From Ricordea florida (Eukaryota > Cnidaria > Anthozoa > Corallimorpharia > Ricordeidae): a DNA stretch of 64,000 nucleotides. The notes beneath the pieces were generated by a model. It was not told the DNA's origin. It did not search any database and worked only from the letters and a program-made list of their open reading frames with translations. The stretch covers positions 6,874,465 to 6,938,464 of the forward strand of contig OX453282.1 of assembly GCA_949710005.1 (NCBI GenBank), read 5' to 3'. Shown here in pieces: positions 51,162-61,795 of the stretch. The number at the start of each line of letters is the position of its first letter. The stretch's first letter is position 1. The position numbers and the translations under genes were made by a program.

Positions 51162-54100
51162 ATGGAATCCTTCAAGGAGTTTATCACGCCGAAAAGCTAC
51201 AACAGATTTAGCTTCTTCGTAATTTTTCTAGTGCCCATAGTCGGCACAATCTTGTTCACTATCTTTGGCGAATTGGAAACCAGCGAACCGAGATATTTCA
51301 ACTGCGATGTGAGAGGCGAAAACAAACAGTTTATTCAAGGAAAGTGCTTGGAGCAATACGAAAATCGCTTCAACAAAGCTTTACCCGTTTATGGTTTCGT
51401 AATCATAAACTTTGTCAGCCTTGGAGTTGTATCCGTTTTGTCCTCGATAGCAGTCAAATCAAAAGTTGATGAGCTCGACCAGAATAAAGATGTGGAAATA
51501 GGAAGCCTTGTGGCTCGCACTCGTCCACTCCGCACTCGTCGATTCTTTCTCGCTTATTGTTCGCAACTGGTGAGCAGGATTATGTTGGGAGTGACTTTTA
51601 TTACACTGCAAAAACTTCTGTACCCTTCTAACTTTCCCACGGAATTCACTTGCGAATTCCCAGCAAAGAAACTAAATGGAACAGCATCTATAGCCAGACC
51701 TGTCAGCAACACCACAACAACATACGCTTGTCATAACCTGCGAGCAACAAGGAAAACCTTCTGGGCCAGTACTGTGTGGATGATAAACGTAGCTTTCGTT
51801 GCGTTTGCTGTAATAGAAGGAGCTTACCTCGGCTACCAGGCTAGACTGGTGCCAGATTTCACAACTGACTTGACATTTCTCGAATCGCATTTGATGGGGA
51901 AGAACTCGGGGAGGAAAGAATTCATAAAAGACATTAAGGACCAGATCAAACGGGAAACAGAGGAACTGCAACCGCTTTTTCAACCCAACCCGGGAGAAGG
52001 AGAATCCATAGTACTCAAGATGGAGCGGATCTTCACTAATATGGTCATTTATCCCAACAGAGCAACGTATGAGTTCGACAACAAAAATCGGCATGAGATT
52101 TTAGATAAATATGTCTTACCAACTGAAGAGAGGCGTCCCTTTAAGAAACCAGAAGACATATTTCTGCCTAGAAATGATGAAGATCATGGCAAGCCACGCT
52201 ATATCTTGGTTGTTGGTCGCCCAGGTATTGGAAAAACAATGCTTTGTCAGAAACTAGCTCGTGATTGGGCATGCGATAGAATGCTTCAGGAAATGACGGA
52301 GGAAAAGAAATTGGTCGACTTTGAAATTGTTTTCCTTGTTAAGTTTAGAAGATTTAACACAGGTGAAAAAGTGAACCTCCAAAACTTACTGCGAAATTCA
52401 GAATATTCGACCCCAGGATCTTTCGATAACGAAATTTTACAATACATACTTCGATACCCAGAGAAAGTACTTCTTATTTTTGATGGGTTCGACGAATGTC
52501 ATGATCAATCCGCTGTTATCAGTGAAAGCCGATACGGAAACAATGCAGCAGAGCTCATGCCTTTCCCTGCACTTTATGGAAAACTGGCTGCAGGGAAACT
52601 TCTCTCCGGAGCCACAGTGTTAACAACCACCAGACCTACAGCAGTTGTGAACCTGAAGCATCTCAAGTTCGACAGAACTGTAGAGATGCTGGGATTTACA
52701 TCAGAGCAGGTTAAGGAATATGTAGAACGGTTTATGAGTGATGACAGCACAGCAAAAGATCAAGTATGGAACCACATCAGCACGAACATTAACTTACTGT
52801 CATTGTGTTACGTACCCGTGAACTGCTTCATTGTATGTTCTTGCCTCCAAGACGAGCTTAAGTTTTCTAGAGGATCAAAGTCAGTAGAGGTCAACCTCCC
52901 TGTAACCCTCACTGATATTTACAGTCAAGCATTACGGTGGTTTTTGCTGAAGCATAATCCTGAATGCCGCTTTCTTACTCCCGAAAAGCGCAAAGAGTTT
53001 ATCTACAACCGTTTTACTCCCGAGATAGTTAACGAAACGTTGTTAGGACTGGGAAAGATAGCTTTGGAAGGCACAAAAGATGGCCGTCTGATCTTTAAAT
53101 CAAGTGAAGTGGACGGACTTAAAGATTGTGGTCTTCTTCACCGCCTTCCGGATCGAGTTGGCCGTGGAAAGCGGAGAAGCAGTGAAACAGAGAAGGAGTA
53201 CTGTTTCTTGCATTTGACGATGCAAGAATTTCTAGCAGCAAGGGAACTAGCAAGAAAGAATCCCGAAGAATTGAAAGCATTTGTTTCTGAACACATCGAG
53301 GAGGGAAAATGGCAACTAGTGATACAGTTTGTGGCTGGACTGCTTCGTGATCGCGAGGGAACGATTACAGATGTTTTTCCTAGTGTTTTTCCTTCTGAAA
53401 CAATGAGTAATGAAGACTGGTTTGGGGAAATACCAACAATCAGCTCCTGGCCAGCTGACAAACAGTTAGTGCTGACATTATGCAAGTGTTTCTATGAGTA
53501 CAACAGGTTAACAAAGGAGATTATTCGAAGTGTAATTCCTAGAGTTATCGTGGACTATGTAGATTTTTTCAATTCCGCGCTGTCGCCAGCTGATTGTGTA
53601 GCCTTGGTTTATGTTCTCAAAAATTTAAGCATCAGTTCGGGCCTTAACCTGATAAATAATTACATTGGGCCGCTGGGCGTAAGAGAGATTTGTAAGCTAT
53701 TTGATACCCCAACACAGGGACATGTTTTGGATGAGGCTTACGAATCCCGTGATTGCAGGATCAGTAGTCTGATTGTTTCTAACAATTCAGTAACTGATAA
53801 AGGTGTAGAGTTCTTGTCTGATGCACTGTCTAAAGAAGGTTGTAAACTAACTTATCTGGACCTCAATGACAATTCAGTAACTGATAAAGGTGTAGAGTTC
53901 TTGTCTGATGCACTGTCTAAAGAAGGTTGTAAACTAACTCATCTGAACCTCGCTAGAAATTCAGTAACTGATAAAGGTTTAGAGTTCTTGTCTGATGCAC
54001 TGTCTAAAGAAGGTTGTAAACTAACTTATCTGGACCTCACTAACAATTCAGTAACTGATAAAGGTGTAGAGTTCTTGTCTGATGCACTGTCTAAAGAAGG

Positions 54101-54503
54101 TTGTAAACTAACTCATCTGGACCTCACTAACAATTCAGTAACTGATAAAGGTGTAGAGTTCTTGTCTGATGCACTGTCTAAAGAAGGTTGTAAACTAACT
54201 GATCTGCACCTCAGAAGCAATTCAGTAACTGATAAAGGTGTAGAGTTCTTGTCTAATGCACTGTCTAAAGAAGGTTGTAAACTAACTCATCTGGACCTTA
54301 CTGACAATTTAATAACTGATAAAGGTGTAGAGTTCTTGTCTGATGCACTGTCTAAAGAAGGTTGTAAACTAACTTATCTGGACCTCGGTAACAATCGAGT
54401 AACTGATAAAGGTGTAAAGTACTTGTGTGATAATCTTTGTCAAACTAGATATAAAGTTGAGTCAGTACTTCATATGACTTGGCTAACAGTATTATTGAAA
54501 TAA
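51162..54503 (+). CDS. Four-pass membrane NACHT-LRR receptor (NLR), gene 2
   Basis: This 1,113-residue intact paralogue of gene 1 is above 90 percent identical by eye outside the LRRs. It has the same four helices and loop cysteines (C48/C62 and C164/C190), Walker A GRPGIGKT at 352-359, LLIFDGFDE, and FLHLTMQEFLAARE. It has eight LRRs (about 865-1095) versus five in gene 1. The region before the LRRs differs (SNEDWFGEIPTISSW versus a Trp/Gly-rich run in gene 1). The upstream flank differs too: no TATATAG is present, and a CTTTACTTTCCAG acceptor-like site ends at 51142, 20 bases before the ATG, so a spliced 5' UTR is possible. The frame needs no coding intron. Confidence 0.92.
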   Translation: MESFKEFITPKSYNRFSFFVIFLVPIVGTILFTIFGELETSEPRYFNCDVRGENKQFIQGKCLEQYENRFNKALPVYGFVIINFVSLGVVSVLSSIAVKSKVDELDQNKDVEIGSLVARTRPLRTRRFFLAYCSQLVSRIMLGVTFITLQKLLYPSNFPTEFTCEFPAKKLNGTASIARPVSNTTTTYACHNLRATRKTFWASTVWMINVAFVAFAVIEGAYLGYQARLVPDFTTDLTFLESHLMGKNSGRKEFIKDIKDQIKRETEELQPLFQPNPGEGESIVLKMERIFTNMVIYPNRATYEFDNKNRHEILDKYVLPTEERRPFKKPEDIFLPRNDEDHGKPRYILVVGRPGIGKTMLCQKLARDWACDRMLQEMTEEKKLVDFEIVFLVKFRRFNTGEKVNLQNLLRNSEYSTPGSFDNEILQYILRYPEKVLLIFDGFDECHDQSAVISESRYGNNAAELMPFPALYGKLAAGKLLSGATVLTTTRPTAVVNLKHLKFDRTVEMLGFTSEQVKEYVERFMSDDSTAKDQVWNHISTNINLLSLCYVPVNCFIVCSCLQDELKFSRGSKSVEVNLPVTLTDIYSQALRWFLLKHNPECRFLTPEKRKEFIYNRFTPEIVNETLLGLGKIALEGTKDGRLIFKSSEVDGLKDCGLLHRLPDRVGRGKRRSSETEKEYCFLHLTMQEFLAARELARKNPEELKAFVSEHIEEGKWQLVIQFVAGLLRDREGTITDVFPSVFPSETMSNEDWFGEIPTISSWPADKQLVLTLCKCFYEYNRLTKEIIRSVIPRVIVDYVDFFNSALSPADCVALVYVLKNLSISSGLNLINNYIGPLGVREICKLFDTPTQGHVLDEAYESRDCRISSLIVSNNSVTDKGVEFLSDALSKEGCKLTYLDLNDNSVTDKGVEFLSDALSKEGCKLTHLNLARNSVTDKGLEFLSDALSKEGCKLTYLDLTNNSVTDKGVEFLSDALSKEGCKLTHLDLTNNSVTDKGVEFLSDALSKEGCKLTDLHLRSNSVTDKGVEFLSNALSKEGCKLTHLDLTDNLITDKGVEFLSDALSKEGCKLTYLDLGNNRVTDKGVKYLCDNLCQTRYKVESVLHMTWLTVLLK

Positions 54504-54780
54504 GTTAACCATATTAACAATATTAGTTAGATATTACTTTATTAATATGCTACACTACTATATTAGCCCTTTTCTTTACAATAGTTAGTGTAGTATTCAT
54601 GTGTTTTAGTGATCGTACAATATGTTAGTTCACATTTTTACTGCAGATCTAAGTGCTAATTATCCTTATTAAAGCCCATTTGCTTCAATAATTCTGTGTA
54701 TGATCAATTCATTCTTGTGTTATTCTGAGTCCTTATTGTCTCTTTGAGTGACAATGTATTGATGATTTGATAACTGGAAG
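54504..54780 (+). terminator. 3' flank of receptor gene 2 with poly(A) signal
   Basis: ATTAAA at 54668-54673 corresponds to the site after gene 1. Similarity to the unit 1 flank ends near 54780, which marks the right end of unit 2. Confidence 0.45.
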
Positions 54781-55890
54781 CTTTGCAGTTATGTAAGCAG
54801 CATAGTCAGTTGCTAAGATACGAAATGAAAAAATTTAGGCTTGACTGGGATTCAAAGCCATGACCTTGCTTCAATGATCATCTACGCAATTTTCAAAGGT
54901 TCACATTTAGTGTCTAGATATAGTAAGGAAATGTATCTCCTTCACTTCTTGAGGTGAAAGAGTTACGATTTCTTGGTGTTGTAGAAAGCATTCATAGCCA
55001 GAAATTTCGAACCGGGCGTGTGCAATAGACTGTAACACTTAGAATATTAAACTTGCTGAAGAGAGAAGGATCAGTATGGGATTCATATAAAACTAGAAAT
55101 ACGACTCCCGCAAAACCTCGCGAAGCTAGTTTTTGAAGAAGTCACAATGCCTTTAGCTATTATCCTGTTTTTTATTTTAGTTTTATTTTCTTAGTCTTTG
55201 CTGCTTTGTCCGCTTTGTTGTACATCACTTTTAAAAGCAATATATTCTTACACCGAGGATGAGTTCAATGCTCCAATTATTTTTTGTTTATGCTCTATTG
55301 TCATCATTGCATGAGATTCATTGTCAGAAGAGTCTTCTGATTAGATATTTTATTGTCTACTGCAGTCATTATTTCATTCCTAGGTAACCACAATTGAGAG
55401 CGTTATGAATAGTGCACGTTTCAATTTGTTTACTCTCTTCAGTTGGAATGGTACTCCCAGTGGTAGATAGAAAAATTCCTCTTCCCTCAAAAGATATGCC
55501 ATACCAACAGAAGTTAGAGATACAATGTCATTACATAAAAAAAATTGAGGGTAAAATAATTGGATTCTACAAAAACTTTGAATAAAGGTTTGGTAATAGA
55601 GAGTGCCTACTGTATAGTATGTGGCTGTGCTTTTTTTAGGTAATCATAAAAACAATAAAAAAATTAATGCAAAATCAACATCAAGCAATCAATAGTATAT
55701 ACCACCTGAAAGTTTAATTGTGCTGTTACAGAAACAGCCACAATATCCATACCCAACTAAAGAATAGTATATGAAAATTTCAATTATAACAACTGCAGAA
55801 GAAAAATTTAATAGTATGGTATTTCATAAAAAAAGTCAAAGCAGCTCGAGGTATTGAACTGTAACCAATGACATATAGTAATGAGAAGCA

Positions 55891-55909
55891 CTATTATTAT
55901 ATTATTATC

Positions 55910-55944
<35 letters not shown>
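55891..55944. repeat. (TTA)n microsatellite
   Basis: A run of TAT/ATT trinucleotides spans about 54 bases, with one CAG interruption. Simple sequence; no function inferred. Confidence 0.9.
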
Positions 55945-55945
<1 letters not shown>

Positions 55946-56804
55946 TACTGGTATTGATACTTTTATTATTATTGTTATATGTTTTTATGTTTTTCTTAAT
56001 GTATATTGTTATGGGATGGAATGTATGTCCTTATCTGGGTAAAAGTATTGTTCCTCTACTACTACAAGCAATACAAAAATCTTCTTGATAGGCTTTCCAT
56101 CAGAGGTGGTGGTAATCAAAACAGCTCTAAAGAATGTCATTTCTTCTTTAAGGCTTAAAATCTAGTGCAGTCATTTGTCCATAAAGTTAGTGTGGAAAAT
56201 CATGATTGAAAGCATTGGGCATTTATGAAACTTGAAACAATTGTTACTATATACAGCACACTTGCAATGAATATATGAGAAAGATCTTAAAAGTTTTGGC
56301 ATTACATACTTTAGTTTCTTCTTTATAGTTTTTCCAGTGTAAAAGGTGAACTGTATGTTGTGGTTGTTATTAAATATTGGTATTTGATATCATAAAAATG
56401 AACAGGAGTAAGTAACAAAGTTAATATGTTATGTATAATTTTGCAAATTAGGGCTTAAATTAACTTTTCATTTGTGGGAAAAGGGCAGGGGTCCTAGATA
56501 GCAATTTTATCAAGGGCTCATAGAACTGTAAGGTAAAACTGACCCATTGTAAAAAGGCTATGAAACTTGTCTGTCCCCACGCACTATTACTGAAACCTTT
56601 CAATCAGAGAATACAGTACTTAGTGACACTGGGTATCTATTCTGTTGAATATGCTTAACATAACTGCTAGATCAAGATGATTTACAATATTTTCACTGTT
56701 GCAATGATATCAGATTACATAGTTATAAATGATTGCTATCACAACTGCAACTCCCTGTGTTGGGAATTAAAATGAATAGGCTATCGTTTTATTACGAAAA
56801 ATAC

Positions 56805-56933
56805 CTTCATACATTCTCCTGCAATATGTTGCTCGTCTTCCGATTCCGTTTTTAGAATGATAGAATTATTTTCCAGAGACATCTCTGATCGTTGAAGTCG
56901 TTCCTCCTCGGTTTCCCTTCGAAGTCGTTTTGC
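56805..56933 (-). CDS. Candidate internal exon of an unidentified host gene
   Basis: On the minus strand an open stretch encodes a charged helical peptide (KRLRRETEEERLQRSEMSLE, then an acidic segment with SEDEQHIAGECMK). It is bounded by AATTTAG upstream and AAG/GTATTT downstream, both acceptable splice sites. The ORF containing it has no upstream ATG. Codon usage looks protein-like, but no homologue is recognised and the exon is speculative. Confidence 0.2.
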
Positions 56934-57395
56934 TAAATTTAGTTCGCCAGTATATTTCGTTATGTAATCGTTCACTCATGTCCTGTATTTCTATCAATAA
57001 CACATTCAAATTCAAAATTAACTTGGTTGAATTCCTGGTCCTTTTCCCTGCTGTTTCGTTTGCCTTTTTTAGGGCGAGCAGTTGTTGTCTTTGCTGGGAT
57101 GTCTGTTGTTATTCTCCCTACCGTCGTATCTCTGGCTGTGCTTTGAGTCGTGCTTTCCTTGTGTTGATTTTCACGGTATTCGAACTTACTCGACTACGAT
57201 GTCTTGCTGCTTTTTCTTGTATATCTCGGAGATCTTCTTGCTGGGATGTACTTCCAGGAGGAGTGAAATCGGTTCCACAAAATTTACATTATTTTCAAAA
57301 AGGCATCACCGAATACGCAATGGCGGAAATTCAGCAATTTGTCAAATGCGCTACTGTGGCCTGGTAACCACGCCTGCGAACGGACACCTTTAAAA

Positions 57396-57545
57396 TATAG
57401 ATATATATATATATACATATATAAAAACTCTCGGCTCGATTTACTCGGGCTTGCGAGCCACGTGGTCTGACCGAAGGCGACACGATTAGTAACCTCGCTA
57501 CGCTCGGCCTTCGGCCTCGCTTCGCGAGGAACTAGCTTATAAAAT
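57396..57545. repeat. TA-rich run followed by GC-rich palindromic segment
   Basis: An (AT)n-type run at about 57396-57425 is followed by GC-rich sequence with nested palindromes: GGCTCG paired with CGAGCC, and CCTCGCTTCGCGAGG. The composition is like the 133-bp GC-rich repeats near the Polintons, but the sequence itself is different. A hairpin or MITE remnant is possible. Confidence 0.5.
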
Positions 57546-59094
57546 TCGTACAATCGATGCAACAACCCCATCCCAATGTTAGATCGAATAATATGCATCA
57601 GTACTTTCATTGCATAATTATTTTGTTTTGGTAAATCAAACACTCGTTGCGGTTTTCTTGGTTATTTTATTCCGAATAAATGCCCTTTACAACACACTAA
57701 AAAGGCGCGTACCTTCGTCAATGACACTTTCAACATCTTGACTCAGCTGAAATCGTCTGCTGGAATCGATCCATCCCAATCAAATAATTTAAGTTCAAAG
57801 ATGGTATTCCACATTTACGGCAAAAAAGACTTTGTAAACCCCGAAAATCTTGCGGCTTTTTTAGCTTACTTTCAGCAAGTATGAAGGCATCCACGAACAG
57901 TAATTGTACTAAATTCTGTGCCAAAACGATCGCCATTTTGATACCATCAGCTCAACGACAGATAAAAGACTGGTAGCTACATGGTGTGATTACGAGGCTG
58001 GAGGCTCGGTGGCTAATGCTTTTTTGGAGGGAATTTTGGAATTATTATTTTTTTTTTGTTGGTTTTCGGGCAATAAAAGAAATCATGCGCTACAGCCAAA
58101 CACTTACCGCTCCATTTCTTTCACGTCTTTCGACGAGCTTTTCGACTTCCCAATAAGTAGACCTTGTGTACTTAATTATTTTCTTTGGCAAAACAAAGTC
58201 GGCATCAGCATTTAGCATTTAGCTCGGATAAATACCCTCTCTGAGTTTTATTACGCGACGCCATTTTGGTTGACCTTTAACAGATGGACCAATCACACCC
58301 TAGCGTTATTGACAGGTTATCATGTGTGCTGGTGCGTAACAGAAATAAGCACCGCCCACTTTGGTTCGGAATTTCTGGCTATGGTTGGTTTTTGTGTGTT
58401 GTGGTGCGGGTGGCATTGCTTAAGTTCTCACTGAACTTGTTTGCTTGACGTTATTTCGTGACCGCACATCAAGGGCACGTTATACGAAAGTCGCGAAGTT
58501 TCGTGATGTTTTCGGGTACAATAACTAATAGATTACAAACACGTTTTTGGTCAACAAATGTTGCTGGAGAAGAAGACTTTCCTAATTAAACAGAGCTGGT
58601 TAGCGTAATGATTATTTTGCATTTTGACGATTAAATTTTCGAGCCCCGGAGAAGGTTTTGGGCCAAGCAAGGAAAGAAGCCTTGTTTATCCCGGCTTGAA
58701 ATTTTACATAGCCTTTTCCATCAGTTGCCTGCATCAGACTCACCTTCCATAAAAATGACTGCTTAACTGTGGATTGCTTAGTTAACCATAGTGTTGAACT
58801 GTAAAATAACGTTAACGAACAGGATCGCTTAGAGAGAGACATCGAGAAATGTTTCAAGAAAAAGTATATATTCTGCAATAGAATTGTTTTGACCCAGAGA
58901 GAAGGAATGACTGGGAGAATACAATAATATATAAGTATGGGTATTGATATTGGTATATATCATGAACACTAGGGCGATACCGTGGGTCGCAGACATTTTA
59001 AGCCTGTTTGCGGGTTTGTTGTCCAATCTATTTTTGTAGACTAAATTTAAATGGCCACTTTGTACCATTGTCAAGCTCAGAAATGTAATTTAAT

Positions 59095-59460
59095 GTATAT
59101 GCAAATAGATACAATAAAGAAAAAAAAATCGGACACGAAACATGAATTTTTTGTGAAGCATAATTAAGATATAACTGCGCGCTATAGCGAACATCAAAAC
59201 GAAGGATAAAATGGAGACTTTTTGTAACGACTGGTTATTTATTCTTAGTGAGCTAAAAAAAAATGAATTACTTGGATTCTTTGCGTAATAATATATGACG
59301 CCGCAACGTAAACTGCGCTGGCGCGTTGATTTGGAATTGGAAAATTTTGAAATGACAGGAAAGCTGGTATCGAGGTCGTTTGGGTGGAGTATTGACTAAG
59401 ACGAAAAGTAATGGATAGAATTAAGATGAACATCAGTGAAAAATGAAATACATCGTAAAT
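59095..59460. other. Left boundary sequence of unit 3
   Basis: It matches 45500-45880 with small indels. Non-coding. Confidence 0.7.
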
Positions 59461-59709
59461 GCTCTATGAAGCCACGCCTCTTAAATAATTTGCCCTCCTC
59501 TAATAAGCTACCCAACTCGAATACGTTGCCTTCCTCTATGGAGCCACCATCCCATGAGATAAGCTGCCCCACTCTAATTAGCTGCCCTCCATAATCAAGC
59601 TACCATCACATCAAATACGCTGACCTACCCTCATAAGTTGTCCTTCTATATCAAGCCACCATCCCCGTCAAATAAGCTGCCCTACCCCAATAAAGTGCCT
59701 TCCTTTATC
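59460..59709. repeat. Degenerate minisatellite, unit 3
   Basis: Four to five diverged 54-bp-family monomers correspond to the first part of the unit 2 degenerate array (TGGAGCCACCATCCCATGA and similar). They end abruptly at CCTTTATCA near 59709, where LINE sequence begins. Confidence 0.75.
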
Positions 59710-60400
59710 AATGTTGATCTTGCCAAATAGAGTTAGTTTCCTTCTTTTCCAGTTGTTTAAGGTCTTTTCCAAAACATCTAATTTTTCATAGAGCTTAAAA
59801 TGATCACTAACCATTTTCGAGTTTCCCGAAGGAGTATATTCCTAAAGCATAAACAGTCTTTTGGCCACTTAACGTTGAACGGGGTATCTTCTCTGTTTTT
59901 CCATTTTCCCAGCCACATTGCCTCTGACTTCGTATGGTTAATTCTTAATCCTAAGCATTTTTCAAACTTTTCCAGGAGGTCAAGCAAAAGACTCACTGCC
60001 GAATCGGATTCGAGGTTTTTTAGAAAAACTGTTGTATCATCCGCATACTGTGTGATTTTTATTTTGCGTGCTCCTACTCTAATGCCTTCAATTTTTGGAT
60101 TTTTTTTTTAATCGCAAGTGCAAGAATTTCAATACCAAGGACAAATAGTATATCTGATTGTGGGCAACCCTGTCTGACACCACGCTCCAGATTGAAAAAA
60201 ATCAGAGGCATAACCATTGTTTGTGACGCAGCTAGTTATGTTGCAATAGAAAGTCTGTATCCAATTTTTGAAGTCAGGACCAAAATTAAGTTTGTCGAGA
60301 GCCTTAAAAAGGAAATTCCATTCTATAGAATCAAATGCCTTTTCAAAGTCGAGGAAGACAGCAAGACCGGGGAGGCTTTTTGCTGACCACATTTGTAAGT
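59710..60400 (-). mobile_element. L1/Tx1-like LINE, copy 3, 3' part deleted
   Basis: Only the region from FLDFEKAFD (near 60350) through the YADD box (near 60040) to the start of the thumb (TLLGKINI equivalent, near 59720) remains. The 3' half, the LRR fragment and the rest of the satellite are missing compared with units 1 and 2, so a deletion joined satellite to LINE at 59709/59710. Confidence 0.8.
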
Positions 60401-61330
60401 TAACTAATTACCTCTTACTAGTTGGGAGATACTCTATATACTGTTGTAGCGTTAATGAAGAACCTTTGTTTTTTAGTACTTATTTAACAATAGTGAAAAA
60501 CAATTTAAAGCCAAAATCGAAAAGCAAATATCAACAAGGACTAATTCGTCTGAACGTTACTACAATAAATGGAAACGGCCCAGTTTAATTGACACGAAGT
60601 TTGTAATTTAGAGCTGTATATTACTTTTCTTTGTATTTTGTAGGATATAAGGCAACTTTTTGCAAGTTATAGTAGTAATTGTAACTGTATTTTTATGTAT
60701 TTTAAGTATTATTTGTACGTATTGTAAAGGTAATGCAGATGTTGTTAATAAAAAAAAAATAACTGAAAAAAAATCTTTCAGATGATTTTTTCTTCAATCC
60801 TGATTATCAGTATGATTTTAAAATCAATCAAACTTCATTCTCCAGCCTGATCTCATGCTCTACCTATTTCTGTGATATCAGTGCAGTGTCAGTGTCACCT
60901 AGCTGCTTGTTTGTAATCCTATCCTTTTTATTCTTGGCCTTCCATGTTTTGTCTCCCTCCATTCAAGTGATGTTATCCTATCAATCAATTCTCCTAAGCG
61001 AGTGCCTTGTATTTTCTTACACGTGAGACTTGCGAATTTGGTGTTAAATCGATTCATCATCTTTCAGTTGATTTTCTCCTCAATTCTGATTATCAGCATG
61101 ATTTTACAGTTTATCGTTGTGCCGAACAGAACTTTCTTGTTGATCACTTAAACTGACACCGTCACGCATGCCTTCCTTTTCAATGCACTGTGCAAATCTG
61201 TTATCAGTATTATTATTGTGTATAGTGTTATTAGTATTGTGTCCTCATTCGGTTCACTGTTTGAACTTGGCGTCATTTACTTTCTGGTTACTATGTAGTC
61301 TACATTTCTAGGTAGAAGCGCCACTTTAAA
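60401..61330 (+). promoter_or_regulatory. 5' flank, unit 3
   Basis: It matches the unit 1 and 2 flanks up to about 61165 (TGATCACTTAAACTGACACC), then diverges before the broken receptor start at 61331. No ORF is supported. Confidence 0.4.
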
Positions 61331-61795
61331 ATGGAATCTCTCAAGGAGTTCATCACGCCGAAAAGCTACAACAGATTCTAAGCTTCTTCGTAATTGTTCT
61401 GTGGCCCATAGTCGGCACAATCTTGCCGGTATCTGCCGAATTTGAAACCAGCGAACCGAGATATTTCAACTGCGATGTGAGAGGCGACGGTCAAGGAAAG
61501 TGCTTGGAGCAATACGAAAATCGCTTCAACCAGAATAAAGATGTGGAAATAGGAAGCCTTCTGGCTCGCCGCACTCGACGACCCCGCACTCGTCGACTCT
61601 TTCACGCTTATTGCTCGCAACTTGTGAGCAGGACTGCGTTGGGAGTGACTTTTATTACACTGCAAAAACTTTTGTACCCTTCCAACTTTCCCACAGAATT
61701 CACTTTCAAATTCTCAGCAAGAAAACTAAATGGTACAGCATCTATAGCCAGACCTGTAAGCAACACCACAACAACATACGCTTGTCATAACTATA
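61331..61795 (+). pseudogene. Broken third receptor gene (5' part only)
   Basis: It begins ATGGAATCTCTCAAGGAG like the intact genes but has a TAA at codon 17 after SYNRF. Compared with genes 1 and 2 it has lost part of loop 1 and the whole second helix (the sequence jumps from ENRFN to QNKDVEIG). It ends near the loop 2 motif TYACHN, where it joins sequence from the 3' flank of an LRR fragment. It cannot make a receptor. Confidence 0.85.

Larger units (their letters stand above)
54781..59094. other. Unit-free stretch between units 2 and 3
   Basis: No complete gene is recognised. A tRNA-like SINE relic is possible near 54838-54870 (ACTGGGATTCAAAGCCATGA). An inverted pair of about 21 bases (CATAGCCAGAAATT core) lies at 54993-55013 and 58363-58383. 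CpG-richer DNA at about 57430-58350 contains several short starts in good context (AATGGCG at about 57320; ATGGCGATCG on the minus strand from 57936; CAAAATGGCGTCG on the minus strand near 58270), each followed by a GT donor-like site, so promoters and first exons of host genes may lie here. None can be confirmed. Confidence 0.4.

Noticed and set aside
56930..57367. Plus-strand ORF of 145 codons as a gene
   Set aside because: Low-complexity Cys/Phe/Ser composition, no recognisable domain, and the reverse strand shows better exon-like signals.
57431..57480. tRNA gene suggested by GGCTCG/CGAGCC pairing
   Set aside because: No cloverleaf with T-loop GTTCGA or correct spacing could be drawn; only a simple hairpin is present.
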